From Ichthyophis bannanicus (taxonomy: Eukaryota; Chordata; Amphibia; Gymnophiona; Ichthyophiidae), in the NCBI GenBank assembly GCA_033557465.1, contig CM066031.1:175367043-175431042 (forward strand): a stretch of 64,000 nucleotides of DNA, in the 5' to 3' direction. The notes under the pieces are model-generated. The model made no database searches. It saw only the letters and a program-made list of their open reading frames with translations, and had not been told where the DNA came from. A program made the position numbers and the translations under genes. Below, in pieces: positions 21,567 to 32,037 of the stretch. The stretch's first letter is position 1, and each line of letters starts with the position of its first letter.

Positions 21567-23359
21567 ATGGGTGGGTCCCAGTCCACTTTGACGCCTCTGA
21601 AATGTATGATCAAAAACTTTAAAAAGGGTTTCTCTGGGGATTATGGTGTAAAAATGTGTGTCCCTAGATTGCAAGTGTTATGTGAGAGGGAGTGGCCAAT
21701 TCTGTCTACCTTATGGCCCACCTCAGGGACTCTGGATGTCAGTATTGTGTCTTTAGTCCATCAACTTGTACCCCAAGAGCACCCAGATCAATTCCCATAT
21801 ATAGATTCCTGGTTAGAGGTCTGCCAGAAACGACCCCCTTGGATAACTAAGTGTTATGAGGAACATTGTAGGATTCTAGTTTCAAAAACAATAGGGAGTA
21901 TAAACCCTAACCGGATACTCCACCCTCCGGTTTATCAGTCCCCTGAACAACCTGAGCCCCTGCCCCTCCCTCAAGGTTTCCTGTATCGGAACAGTGCCCC
22001 TGTCCTACTGCCATATAGGGAGCCTGTGGAACAGGCTGTGGGTGATTCTCCCGCTACCCCACCAGGAATAGGTGCCTCCTCCACTAGCCACCCTATGTAC
22101 CCTGCTCTTCAGTCCTCTCCTGAGGACAGGGACCCCCCCACCAGCCCCGACTCGTCTGACTCCACATATGTGGATGATGGGGACACCCGAGACTCGTTTG
22201 CCAGCATGGGGTCATCCTCCGATACCTCCAGAACTCGGTCAAAACAATCAGAGAAGTCTAGTCCAGCATATGACTTAAGGAATCTACCCGGTCAAGATGC
22301 TAAGGCTATGCCCTTGCATAAGGTCCAGGGATTCCCCACGCTGAACGAGCGACAGGAAGTTGTCTTGGGTCCTCCAAGTCTAGTCTACGTACCCTTTTCC
22401 ACCACCGACTTGCTTAACTGGAAGACCCACTATGCCTCCTATACAGAGAAGCCTCAGGACCTCACTGACCTTATGGCCACTATTATGCAGACTCACCAGC
22501 CAACTTGGTCGGACTGCCAACTCTTGTCTACCATTTTAATACTGAAGAGCGGTCCCAAATATTAGCAGCTTCCATTAAATGGTTGGAAGAAAATCCTCCT
22601 GCCGGGGCCCTTAATGCGCAACAGGCCACGGCCCAGGATTTCCCTGGCAAAGACCCTCACTGGGACCCGAACAATGCAATTGGCGCAGCCTCACTAGCCC
22701 GTTTTCACCAGGCCCTGATGGAGGGCCTGAAGAAAGGCGGCCAGAAAGCTATGAACATCGGAAAGGTTTCTGAGGTTCTGCAGAGACCCGATGAGGGCAC
22801 CACCGCTTTCTATGAGCGCCTGTCAGAAGCATATCGTCTCTATACTCCATACGATCCAGTGGCCCCCGAGAACCAACGAATGGTAAATGCTGCTTTCGTG
22901 GGACAGTCCCAGGGGGATATCAGGCGGAAGCTACAGAAGCTGGAAGGATTCGCGGGCATGAACGTTACACAGTTAATGGAAGTTGCGCAGAAGGTATTTG
23001 TGAATCGTGACCAGGAACAGAGAAGGGAGAGTGATCGGAAGATGAAGAAAAAGGCCGATTTCCTCGCCGCTGCACTCATTGAGCATCGCCGGGGAGGGCC
23101 ACCTGGATGAAGGATGAAGGGAAGAGGTAGGGGTCATCTTCCTCGTTTTCCTGCTACACGACCCCCCTTAGGCGTAAATCAGTGCACCTATTGCAAGGAA
23201 GAAGGACATTGGAAGAATGAATGCCCGAACCGCGGGCCCCACAGAATGGAAGGCGAGGAGCTCTTGCATCAGGGAGAAGAGGGGCACAAAACGGCGCTGA
23301 ATCTCAACATCAACACCAGTGGAGGGAAGATACGGCATTTGAGTGCCTGGCCGAGGTAG
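21567..23359 (+). pseudogene. gag: ERV gag (matrix, capsid, nucleocapsid), disrupted
   Basis: Begins MGGSQS, a Met-Gly start suited to N-myristoylation. A Pro-rich p12-like region is followed by capsid with VYVPFSTTDLLNWK. The frame shifts near 22555. Capsid continues with the major-homology-type segment (QRPDEGTTAFYERLSEAYR) and reaches an in-frame TGA at 23108-23110. The nucleocapsid follows in the same frame with one Cys-His box, CTYCKEEGHWKNEC. The last stop, TAG at 23357-23359, sits where gammaretroviruses end gag. Structural protein of the virion; this copy could not make a full-length product. Confidence 0.88.
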
Positions 23360-23427
23360 AAGAATACTACACAGACAACTACTAGGCCAGACCGGGCTCC
23401 ACGTTTCTGCTAGGTCCCCAGGAGCCT

Positions 23428-25142
23428 ATGGTCAGTTTGAAAGTTGGAGACCAACCTATGGACTTTATGGTGGACACGGGGGCCGAACATTCTGTAGTGG
23501 CAAGGCCCGTGGCCCGCCCGTCTTCCCGTGCAGTCACTAATGTGGGGGCCACCGGTGCTCGGGCCACCAGATCCTTCCTGCAAATCCGTACCTGTGAACT
23601 AGGAGGACAGAGGATATCCCACCAATTTCTGTACATGCCGGAATGTCCTGTCCCCCTCCTGGGCCGGGACTTGCTTACCAAACTTCAAGCACAGATATCC
23701 TTTACTGAAGGGGGACACATGGAAATGACACTGAAAGGGAAGCCCGCCAGCATACTGGTTCTGTCCGTCCCCCGAGAAGAGGAGTGGCGACTCTACAGTA
23801 CCTCCCCGTATAGGCCCCCGGACCCCAGTGTCCCACCACGTATCCGAGCCCCACCCGAAGTATGGGCGGAAGGAAATCCACCTGGTCTGGCGAAGAATGC
23901 CCCCCTCCCCCCAGTTATTGTCACCCTCAAGCCAGGGGCGGTACCAGTACAGGTGAAACAATACCCTCTCGCGCGACCTACGGTAGAGGGGATCCACCAG
24001 CATCTGAGAAAACTACTTAAGTATGGACTACTGCGAAAATGTCAATCACCATGGAATACACCCCTCCTCCCTGTCAAGAAGCCCAGAACGGGGGATTATC
24101 GTCCGGTCCAAGACCTGAGAAGGGTAAATGATGCAGTCGTTGCTATACACCCTGTAGTCCCAAACCCCTACACTCTCCTGGGACTGATCCCTGCCGAGGC
24201 CACCCACTTTACAGTATTGGACTTAAAAGATGCCTTCTTCTGCATGCGCCTCGCGGCAGCCAGCCAACCTCTATTTGCCTTTGAATGGGAGGACCCCGTC
24301 ACCGGAACATGGGGCCAACTTACCTGGACCCGATTACCTCAGGGTTTCAAGAACTCGCCCATGCTCTTCAGTGCAGCTCTCAGTCAAGACCTAGCAAATT
24401 ACCCTGTCACTCCTGGCATAAGGATCCTACTGCAGTACATTGATGACCTCCTAGTTGCTGCAGACTTCCGGGAAGAGTGTGTGCAGGCCACCAACGATCT
24501 GCTTTACCTCCTGCAGGAGGCAGGATACAGGATCTCCAGAAGCAAGGCACAGTTGTGCCAAATGGAGGTCAAGTACCTGGGATTCCAACTGTCCACTGGG
24601 ATCCGCCGACTAGGTCTCGAAAGAAAGGAGGCAGTGTGTCGTATACCCATCCCCCGGACCAGGAAGGAGTTGAGGGCCTTTCCAGGGGCCGCAGGTTATT
24701 GTCGCATCTGGATCCCAAACATTGCACTGATGGCGAAACCCCTCTATGAGGCCACAAAAGGAGCAGAAATGGCCCCCATGGAGTGGGGGGCTGAACAAGA
24801 TACGGCCTTCAAGGCCCTGAAGAGGGCTCTGATGTCATCACCAGCCTTAGGACTCCCAAACATACAGAAACCATTTGCCTCTATGTCCATGAGGTCGGAG
24901 GCACCGCTCTGGGAGTCCTAACTCAGGCCCTTGGCTCCTGGCAGCGCCCTGTCGCCTATTTGTCTAAACAACTGGACACAGTTGCCAAAGGATGGCCCCC
25001 ATGTTTGCGGGCCATTGCAGCCACGGCACTCCTGGTAGAGGAGGCAGACAAATTAATTCTGGGCCAGAACTTACAGGTCACAGTTCCACACTCCATCCTG
25101 ACCCTCATGGAACACAAGGGAAACTATTGGTTCACTAACTAA
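23428..25142 (+). pseudogene. pol: ERV protease-reverse transcriptase part of pol
   Basis: The protease has the FMVDTGAEHSV active-site motif and VPLLGRDLL. RT follows with DYRPVQDLRRVN, FTVLDLKDAFF (first Asp), LPQGFKNSP and LQYIDDLLVA (active-site Asp pair). The connection region starts at about 24700. A frameshift lies near 24880-24915, and the next stretch, up to 25142, is in another frame. A CR1 insertion then separates it from RNase H. The pol frame is also shifted relative to gag, unlike a simple stop-codon readthrough arrangement. The protein would process gag and make cDNA; this copy is dead. Confidence 0.9.
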
Positions 25143-25680
25143 GAGCCACCAAAATGGTAAAGGAGATGGAAGGATACTCCTATGAAGAAAGGCTAAAAAG
25201 GTTAGGGTTCTTTAACCTGGAAAAGAGACGGCTGAGGGGAGATATGATAGAAGTCAATAAATTAATGAACGGAGTGGAACGGGTAAACGTAGATCGATTG
25301 TTTACGTTATCAGAATATAGAAAGACTAGGGGACATGCAATGAAGCTACAGGGTAAACTATTTAAGACTAATAAAAGAAAATATTTTTTCACTCAACATG
25401 TAATCAAACTCTGGAATTTGTTACCGGAGGATGTGGTAAAAGCTGTTAGTGTTGCTGGGTTTAAAAAAGATTTGGACAAGTTCCTGGAGGAAAGGTCCAT
25501 AAACCATTATTAAGAAGGGACCCAGGATATCAATGCTTGACCCAGTACAAGCATTGTGGAACCTGTGTCTTTTGGGGAAACTGCTAGGTACGTATGACCT
25601 AGATTGGCCACTGTTGGAAACAGGATACTGTGCTTGATGGACCTTGGTCTGACCCAGTATGGCATATCTTATGTTCTTAT
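25143..25680 (+). mobile_element. CR1 LINE 3' fragment inserted in ERV pol
   Basis: Encodes the CR1 C-terminal block: [20 protein letters not shown], then [14 protein letters not shown] and [11 protein letters not shown]. The non-coding 3' end has the CR1 signature CTTGGTCTGACCCAGTATGG and finishes in a TTATGTTCTTAT tail. It lies between two parts of ERV pol, so it is younger than the ERV. The C-terminal frame (25154-25513) is intact, and the fragment is 5' truncated. Confidence 0.92.
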
Positions 25681-26626
25681 CTCTCGGATGCTCAAGTACC
25701 AGAGTATGTTGTGTGAAAATCCACGACTTCAGCTACTCTCCAGCCAGACCCTGAATCCGGCCACGCTCCTACCTGCTGGTCCTGGGCCCCCTGACCATGA
25801 CTGCCTGGAAGTTATGGATACTGTGTTCTCCAGCCGCCCGGACTTGACGGATCTCCCTCTCAAGACCCCAGATGTAACCTATTTTGTGGATGGGAGCAGC
25901 TTTATAGCCAATGGTCAACAGCGTGCAGGGTATGCGGTGGTGACCCTATGTGCGGTAATAGAGTCCTTGGCCCTTGCCCCGGGAACTTCGGCCCAGAAGG
26001 CCGAACTGGTGGCCCTTACTAGAGCCTTACTATTAGGGGAGGGTCTGCGGATAAATGTGTACACTGACTCCAAATATGCCTTCACTACCTTGCATGCCCA
26101 TGGGGCCCTTTACAAAGAGCGAGGGTTAATAACATCAATAGGGAAACCCATAAAGTATGGTCGTGAGATCCTGACCCTGTTAGATGCCATTTGGGCCCCG
26201 AAGCACGTAGCTGTAATGCACTGTCGGGGCCACCAAAGAGGGGGAGGGGAGGTTCCTAAGGGAAACCGGATGGCTGACGCCACTGCCCGGAGAGCTGCCC
26301 TCTCCGAAGTCTCACTGAGGGATCATTGCCCTGTTCAGGCCCCTTTGTTTCCAGTGCCTCTTAGCCACTGGGTGCCCCGCTATGCCCCGGCTGAACTGGA
26401 TTACTTTTGCTGTAAGGAAGGGGGAGTTCTAAATGACCAAGGCTGGATAATCCTACCCCCGTACGGGAGGAACCCTCCGCCTGGCCCCACTGTTATCCCC
26501 GAATTCCTGGGCCCCACTTTTGTTAAAGCCTTCCATCAGGCTACTCATTTTGAAAAAAACACCATGGAAAAGGCTTTGAGACCCCATTTTTACATCTCTA
26601 TGCTTGGCCCTTGGCCACTTCAGTAA
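25681..26626 (+). pseudogene. pol: ERV RNase H and integrase N-terminus part of pol
   Basis: RNase H acidic residues are visible in TYFVDGSSF, SAQKAELVAL, VYTDSKYAF and NRMADATARR, with the HCRGHQ loop before the last. The zinc-binding start of integrase (KAFHQATHFEKN) follows. The frame is lost at about 26600-26626, and integrase continues in another frame from 26611. It would degrade the RNA strand during cDNA synthesis. Confidence 0.9.
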
Positions 26627-27560
26627 CCCAGCGGTGCCTGACCTGTGCAAAGAACAATCCGCGACAGGGTCCCCTGCCCCCTCCAGGAATTCAGTCTGTA
26701 GGTACAGCTCCAATGGAAAATATTCAAGTAGACTTCACTGAGATGCCTCGGGCAAATGGCTACCGCTATTTGTTAGTTCTGGTCTGCATCTTTTCAGGGT
26801 GTGTGGAGGCATTTCCCACTAGAACTGAAAAAGCAAGGGAAGTCACCAAGGCCCTCCTTCATAAAATTATTCTCCGGTTTGGTATGCCACTTGTCATGGG
26901 CTCAGACAATGGCTCATCTTTTGTCTCTCAGGTTACCCAGCAGCTGGCACATGCCCTACAGATTAACTGGAAGTTGCATGCAGCCTACCGCCCCCAAAGT
27001 TCAGGAAAGGTGGAGCGCATGAACCGTATATTGAAAGCCCAGCTCTCAAAGCTCTGCCAGGAATCTCGTCTGAAGTGGCCCCAAGTTCTACCTATAGCAC
27101 TCCTCAGGATACGTTCCTCCCCAACCAAAGCACTAGGGGTATCCCCATTTGAAATCTTGTATGGGAGGCCACCCCCCATTGTCCAGGGTATAAAGGGGGA
27201 CATGGGCCAGATTGGGTCGGAAATTACTAGGCAGGAACTGTTAGCATTAAGTTCTGTTTTGCAGAGTCTCCACACTTGGGTTCAGGACCGCTTGCCTGTC
27301 TCGCTAACTGAACCCCTGCACCCATTCCTGCCTGGTACCCGGGTGTGGGTTAAGGAGTGGAAAAAGGACCCTCTTGCCCCCCAGTGGAGGGGACCCTACA
27401 TTGTCCTATTCTCAACACCCACTGCAGTAAAGGTGGCAGAACTCGCTCCATGGATACATCACAATAGACTGAAACCAGCAGTGAACGAGGAAGTCAACTC
27501 TTGGACCTCTGAAGAACATCCTGGGTTTCCTTTATGTCTCACCTTGCGCCGGCATCGGAT
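26611..27560 (+). pseudogene. pol: ERV integrase
   Basis: CLTCAKNN completes the HHCC zinc site. The catalytic triad is visible in VDFTEMP, GSDNGSSF and GKVERMN, followed by the C-terminal SH3-like domain (GTRVWVKEW, PQWRGPYIVL). The frame is open to 27570, but the last codons belong to the antisense CR1 that truncates the ERV. It would insert the cDNA into host DNA. The domain itself appears intact; its link to upstream pol is broken. Confidence 0.88.
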
Positions 27561-27808
27561 AAGAACATAAGATATGCCATACTGGGTCAGACCAAGGTCC
27601 ATCAAGCCCAGTATCCTGTTTCCAACAGTGGCCAATCTAGGTCATACGTACCTAGCAGTGTACCTAGCAGTTTCCCCAAAAGACACAGGTTCTGCAATGC
27701 TTGTACTAGGTCAAGCATTGATATCCTGGGTCCCTTCTTAATAATGGTTTCCTCCAGGAACTTGTCCAAACCTTTTTTAAACCCAGCTACACTAACAGCC
27801 TTTACTAC

Positions 27809-28182
27809 CTACCTGCCTCGTCAAGGATAAAATCTGCCGCTTCGGAGGCACGCGGCCAGAACGGGAGCAGCAGCCATCATGGAGGGAGTTGAGCGGGAGC
27901 TCCTCCCCCTCATCTCCCCTACCTGCCTCGTCAAGGATAAAATCTGCCGCTTCGGAGGCGCGCGGCCAGAACGGGAGCAGCAGCCATCATGGAGGGAGTT
28001 GAGCGGGAGCTCCTCCCCCTCATCTCCCCTACCTGCCTCGTCAAGGATAAAATCTGCCGCTTCGGAGGCGCGCGGCCAGAACGGGAGCAGCAGCCATCAT
28101 GGAGGGAGTTGAGCGGGAGCTCCTCCACCTCATCTCCCCTACCTGCCTCGTCAAGGATAAAATCTGCTGCTTCGGAGGCGCG
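27809..28182 (+). repeat. 110-bp VNTR array
   Basis: The word CCTACCTGCCTCGTCAAGGA starts at 27808, 27918, 28028 and 28138, an exact 110-bp period. Copies differ by only a few bases. Each unit contains an ATGGAGGGAGTTGAG word, but the period is not a multiple of three, so it is not a coding repeat. Confidence 0.95.
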
Positions 28183-28482
28183 CCCGCGCCTGAGGGCCTC
28201 GCCAGAGGGCCCTTTGGCGTGGCCCTTAGGCGCTGGTCCTGGGCGTCTGTTGCTGAGGGTAGCACTGATGTTATGATTTGGACTGGGGTGACATGCTGCT
28301 GTTTTGTGGTAACTCGCTGTTCCATGTTCCTCTTCTCTTATCTGTCTGTCTCTGTTCTCTTTTCTGTCCTATCATTTAAATGGCGTTCTTTTCCTTTTCT
28401 CCTTAAATGATATGGTATTGTAAACCGCTCTAATGCCTCTGGCCTGAGCGGTTTATCAAATTCAAAATAAACATAAACATAA
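27809..28482 (+). mobile_element. VNTR-containing composite SINE-like retroelement
   Basis: A 674-bp insertion with a 5-bp TSD ACTAC (27804-27808 and 28483-28487). The first part is 3.4 copies of a GC-rich 110-bp unit. A unique region of about 200 bases follows, then a 3' hairpin (AACCGCTC ... GAGCGGTT) and an (ATAAAC)n tail. The hairpin plus tail resembles the end of the L2-like LINE at 34437-58247, which suggests mobilisation by that family. The VNTR-plus-tail layout recalls primate SVA, but no sequence relationship is implied. It has no long ORF. Confidence 0.75.
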
Positions 28483-28869
28483 ACTACATCCTCCGTTAAC
28501 AAATTCCAGAGTTTGATTACACGTTGAGTGAAAAAATATTTTCTTTTATTAGTCTTAAATAGTTTACCCTGTAGCTTCATTGCATGTCCCCTAGTCTTCC
28601 TATATTCTGATAACGTAAACAGTCGATCTACGTTTACCTGTTCCACTCTGTTCATTAATTTATAGACTTCTATGATATCTCCCCTCAGCCGTCTCTTTTC
28701 CAGGTTAAAGAGCCCTAACCTTTTTAGCCCGTTGGAACCTCCAGCCCTACTCGTCACTACCGGAAGCTGACAGGTCTACATACGGCAGAAGCTGTGGAAA
28801 GAAGGAGGACTTACTTGTTTTAAACCTTAACAGCAGTTCAGATCACTGTAGCTGAAAATGTTTAACATA

Positions 28870-29562
28870 TTACACCTATACTCATGGATCTCCATTGGTT
28901 ACCGATACACTCCAGGCTAACATATAAGATTCTTTTAATAACATTCAAGATCATCAACAACATCGCCCACGATTCTCTCAAGGACCTCATCACACCTACT
29001 CCGAACACTAGAACCAGAAGGACGGCAACAGACAACACATTGATTATTCCTAAAGACTCAATAAAGTGCTCACAAACAACCAGGAGAAGAACCTTTGCCT
29101 ACTTCGCACAAAAAGTTGGAATGACCTACCTCCGGAAATCAGAGCGACACGAGACCTGCTACAATTCCAGAAAGCAATAAAACACCACCTCTTTCTGCTT
29201 CATTTCACCCAAGCTGCCACCCTGGCCCCAAGAAACCATTCACCTTCCCCTACTAGAGCCCCCTACATAACTTAACGCTCTAGCCTCAAGCATTCTCTTT
29301 TTTACCCAGAAGCATTTCATGTACTTTCAGATCATGTATCATCTATTATGTCATATCTTATGTATATAGTTTTATGGACTCCTCATCCATTCTGTTATAT
29401 GTCAATATGTAAATAGTTACCCATGTTCTCCAAGTTCTATTCCCTGTTATAATGTAAATTCAATCAGTCTACTCTGATCTGAATACTCTTTGTTGAATGT
29501 AAACCGCACTGATAACAAATAGCGCGGTATATAAGAATTGTTAAATAAATAAATAAATAAAT
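28870..29562 (+). mobile_element. L2-like LINE 3' fragment
   Basis: Starts within MDLHWLPIHSRLTYKILL, the conserved LHWLP motif of the post-RT region. The 3' UTR ends in a GCGGTATATAAGAATTGTTA stretch and (AAAT)n. It is 5' truncated and has small frameshifts. Bases 28731-28869, just upstream, match nothing I recognise. Confidence 0.88.
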
Positions 29563-30052
29563 ATCTGTGTTTATTGTCTCCTTTTGTTTTCTTCTATCCC
29601 TTAGTTCTTATGCTCCTCATGGGTTTTTTTTGTTGTTTTTTTGTTATGCGATTGGAGTTTACATGGATGGCAGGTGTTGTCCTCCTCTGTTTATGGTGGC
29701 CTTAGCCGCAAAAGGGTATCCCCAGGGGGGGAGGAGTGGAATGAGAAACGGGGGGTAATGACAGCTAGGTATGCCAGGTTGACCCATACCTGAGTGTGGT
29801 GATTCTGGGGCAGTGGACATTCTTCATTGATACTGCCAGCCATTCTTTAATATGTGGCTTATACCTAAACGAAATGGACAGGTAATGGAGAAGGGGGTTG
29901 GTAAGCTTGGGTGAGATTGGATAGGTGGGGGGGGGAAGAGGAATTCTTCTTGGGGATGAAGTGTTGACCGGGACCAAAGGGGCTTGGGATTGTTAGAAAG
30001 ATGGGGACGGATCCGGGGAGAAGGTATAGCAGGGAAAGCCATAAATAGGGAG

Positions 30053-30290
30053 GCTGTTAGTGTAGCTGGGTTTAAAAAAGATTTGGACAAGTTCCTGGAG
30101 GAAAGGTCCATAAACCATTATTAAGAAGGGACCCAGGATATCAATGCTTGACCCAATACAAGCATTGTGGAACCTGTGCCTTTTGGGGAAACTGCTTGGT
30201 ACGTATGACCTAGATTGGCCACTGCTGGAAACAGGATACTGGGCTTGATGGACCTTGGTCTGACCCAGTATGGCATATCTTATGTTCTTA
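30053..30290 (+). mobile_element. CR1 LINE 3' tail fragment
   Basis: Contains the last CR1 codons ([17 protein letters not shown]) and the 3' UTR ending ATATCTTATGTTCTTA. It is almost identical to 25455-25680, which shows that these CR1 copies are young. Confidence 0.92.
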
Positions 30291-30811
30291 TGGAATCACG
30301 TCTGGGGATTCAAATAGTTATAGGGATGGGCTAGGCTGCTGGGATGGGGGAGAGGGGCAGAGGGCTGGATGACATGGCAAGGTAGATGGGACGGGCTGGG
30401 ATACTGAAGGAGAAGATATACCGGTTGGGGGAGAGGTAAGGGGGAGAGGATTAGATATTAGGTTTTGGAAGGGAGCCCAATGCATTCAAGTGTCCCTTAA
30501 GGAATATCCTTATGGAGATAGATCGAAGTAATGGTTGGAAGGTAATAACGGGGGTAGGGGGGAGAGAGGATTGGGAACTCATGTGGTCTTAGGCCAAAGG
30601 CTTGTTTTGGGAAGGTATGGACGTCCTGGAGTTTGCATTGGGGGTATCAAAGGTGGAGGTTTAAGGGAACAAGGTACAAGACATATACCACTGTGGAGGA
30701 CAAGGGAACAGTGGACAGGGGAGAAGGGGGTGGGCCTTAGGCTTGGGGGGCCAGCCCCATTACAGAGGTGTAAGGTTATCATATGAAGCTTTATAGTTTG
30801 AGGCAACAGGG

Positions 30812-30880
30812 ATGGATAAAGAAATCCGCTTAATAACCTGGAATGTATGCGGCCTCAGGAAACCTATTAAAAGACACAAA
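30812..30880 (+). pseudogene. L1 ORF2 start (apurinic-type endonuclease N-terminus)
   Basis: About 23 codons beginning MDKEIRLITWNVCGL. The TWNVxGL core is the first motif of L1 endonucleases. The frame is truncated by the next element. This part of ORF2 is missing from the L1 at 35584-54082. Confidence 0.75.
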
Positions 30881-31330
30881 GGGGTATGTTTCCTAAACCG
30901 TGGTAATGCTACTGGCAGTAAGTGCAGCATTACTGTTACAGAAGCCATATAAGGCAGTGAGCGTGTGTGTGTGGGCCGATGTAAAGGGAGCAATGGGCCG
31001 TTTAACGCATGTTAACAGGGCACCTTGGCCGTTTAATGCACGTTAATGGACATCGCACGTTAAGGTGACAAGCATGCACCATAGGAAACTTTAAGGCTGA
31101 CAAACGGGGCATATTTACTAAACCACGGTAATGTCACCGGTGGTAGGGTCAGTGCAAATGTTACCGAAGCCATATAAGGCTATGGGCGTGTGTGTGTGTG
31201 CCGGCGGAAAGGGAGCCATAGGCCGTGTAACGCATGGAACAGGGCGCCCTGACCTCTAACTTGCGGAAACGGCACATCAAGCGGAAAGGTGCCTGAAGGG
31301 TGTAAGGTGCCGCCACCGAATGCGCCCGAG
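30881..31330 (+). repeat. tandem duplicate of the Harbinger-like terminal region
   Basis: Two copies start GGGGTATGTTTCCTAAACC (30881) and GGGGCATATTTACTAAACC (31106), 225 bases apart. They stay alignable through GAAGCCATATAAGGC, a GTGTGTGTG run, AAAGGGAGC and CAGGGCRCC. Each includes a CCATATAAGG word. Confidence 0.8.
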
Positions 31331-31375
31331 GCAAAAGCACCCAGAGGTAAACAAGGCGCCCTAAGGCTAGGCACC

Positions 31376-31620
31376 CAATGTAAAAAGTGCCCCGAGTAGC
31401 CAAGGTGCCCTAAGGTAAAAAGCACCCTGAGGGACCAAGGCACCCTGAGCCAAAAAGCACCCTGAGAGGCCATGGAGCCCTGAGCCAAAAAGCACCCTGA
31501 TAGGCCAGGGCGACCTGAGCCAAAAAGCACCCTAAAGGGTCAAGGCACCTAAAGGCAAAGCACCCTGAGCCAAAAAGCGCCCTGAAGGTTTCAAGGCGCC
31601 TGACATGAAAGCATCCTGAG
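31376..31620 (+). repeat. degenerate tandem repeat, about 35-50 bp unit
   Basis: Repeats of CCTGAGCCAAAAAGCACC with variable GGCCAAGG-type linkers occur at least six times. Related stepwise GCACC/GGGCGCC words occur in the TIR element at 13820-13990. Confidence 0.75.
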
Positions 31621-31911
31621 GGGTAAGCTGCCAGATGAAGGAGCATCAATGGAAGGCAATTAGAAGGTGATGGATGGATAGACAGGTGGCAGTCCATAGA
31701 TCAGATGTCCCGTCCCCATCTGAAATTGTAGTCAGCAAGTGGGATGTGGTCTACAGCTGAGGCCGCGCACACTGCTTGTCCAATAGGCGCGATTGAGAAG
31801 AGCATGCATAAAATAGCACTCAATGAAGAGATGTGAGGGTGCCCGGGGCTACGCTGAACCCACACCCCTTGTGGATGGTATGTGCACCAGGCAGGGACAA
31901 AATGTCCAGAA

Positions 31912-31985
31912 GGCAACCTGTGGGAATTAAACTGGACCCCTGGGGGGTGTCCAAATACCGCGCTCCAACCAATCTGCTAAACCTG
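31912..31985 (-). repeat. tRNA-like segment 6
   Basis: On the minus strand, A box TAGCAGATTGG (31969-31979) and B box AGTTTAATTCC (31923-31933) with tRNA-like spacing. It lies inside the Harbinger-like element, as segments 1-5 do in the element at 10343. Confidence 0.5.
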
Positions 31986-32037
31986 TAAGGCATCTGCTAT
32001 GGGAAGACGTACGAGTAATGGGACAGTAAGGAGGTAT

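Larger units (their letters stand above)
20710..27560 (+). mobile_element. gammaretrovirus-like endogenous retrovirus, env and 3' LTR absent
   Basis: The order is LTR, leader, gag, protease, RT, RNase H, integrase, all on the plus strand. gag and pol are of gammaretroviral type (one Cys-His box, myristoylation-type Met-Gly start, pol without dUTPase). The copy is defective: several frameshifts and stops, a CR1 at 25143-25680, and truncation at 27560 where an antisense CR1 begins. No env or second LTR follows. Confidence 0.9.
27561..28730 (-). mobile_element. CR1 LINE 3' fragment, interrupted by a VNTR retroelement
   Basis: Antisense CR1. The 3' tail AAGAACATAAGATATGCC begins at 27561, and the C-terminal coding block is recovered at 28483-28730 ([32 protein letters not shown]). 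It is split at an ACTAC duplication by the element at 27809-28482. Comparison with the CR1 at 25143-25680 shows the two halves join without loss. Confidence 0.9.
29563..30880 (+). mobile_element. L1 fragment: inter-ORF region and first codons of ORF2
   Basis: The G/T-rich sequence has the character of the L1 inter-ORF region at 37869-38280. At 30812 an ATG opens MDKEIRLITWNVCGLRKPIK, the classic start of an L1 endonuclease. The frame is cut after about 23 codons by the TIR-like sequence at 30881. A CR1 tail (30053-30290) interrupts the piece. Where the rest of ORF2 went is not visible in the window. Confidence 0.7.

Noticed and set aside
22840..23079. Antisense ORFs within ERV gag and pol
   Set aside because: Shadows of the coding frames, without motifs.
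27879..28410. Repeated MEGVERELLPL ORFs
   Set aside because: Produced by the 110-bp VNTR; the period is not divisible by three, so no continuous protein repeat exists.
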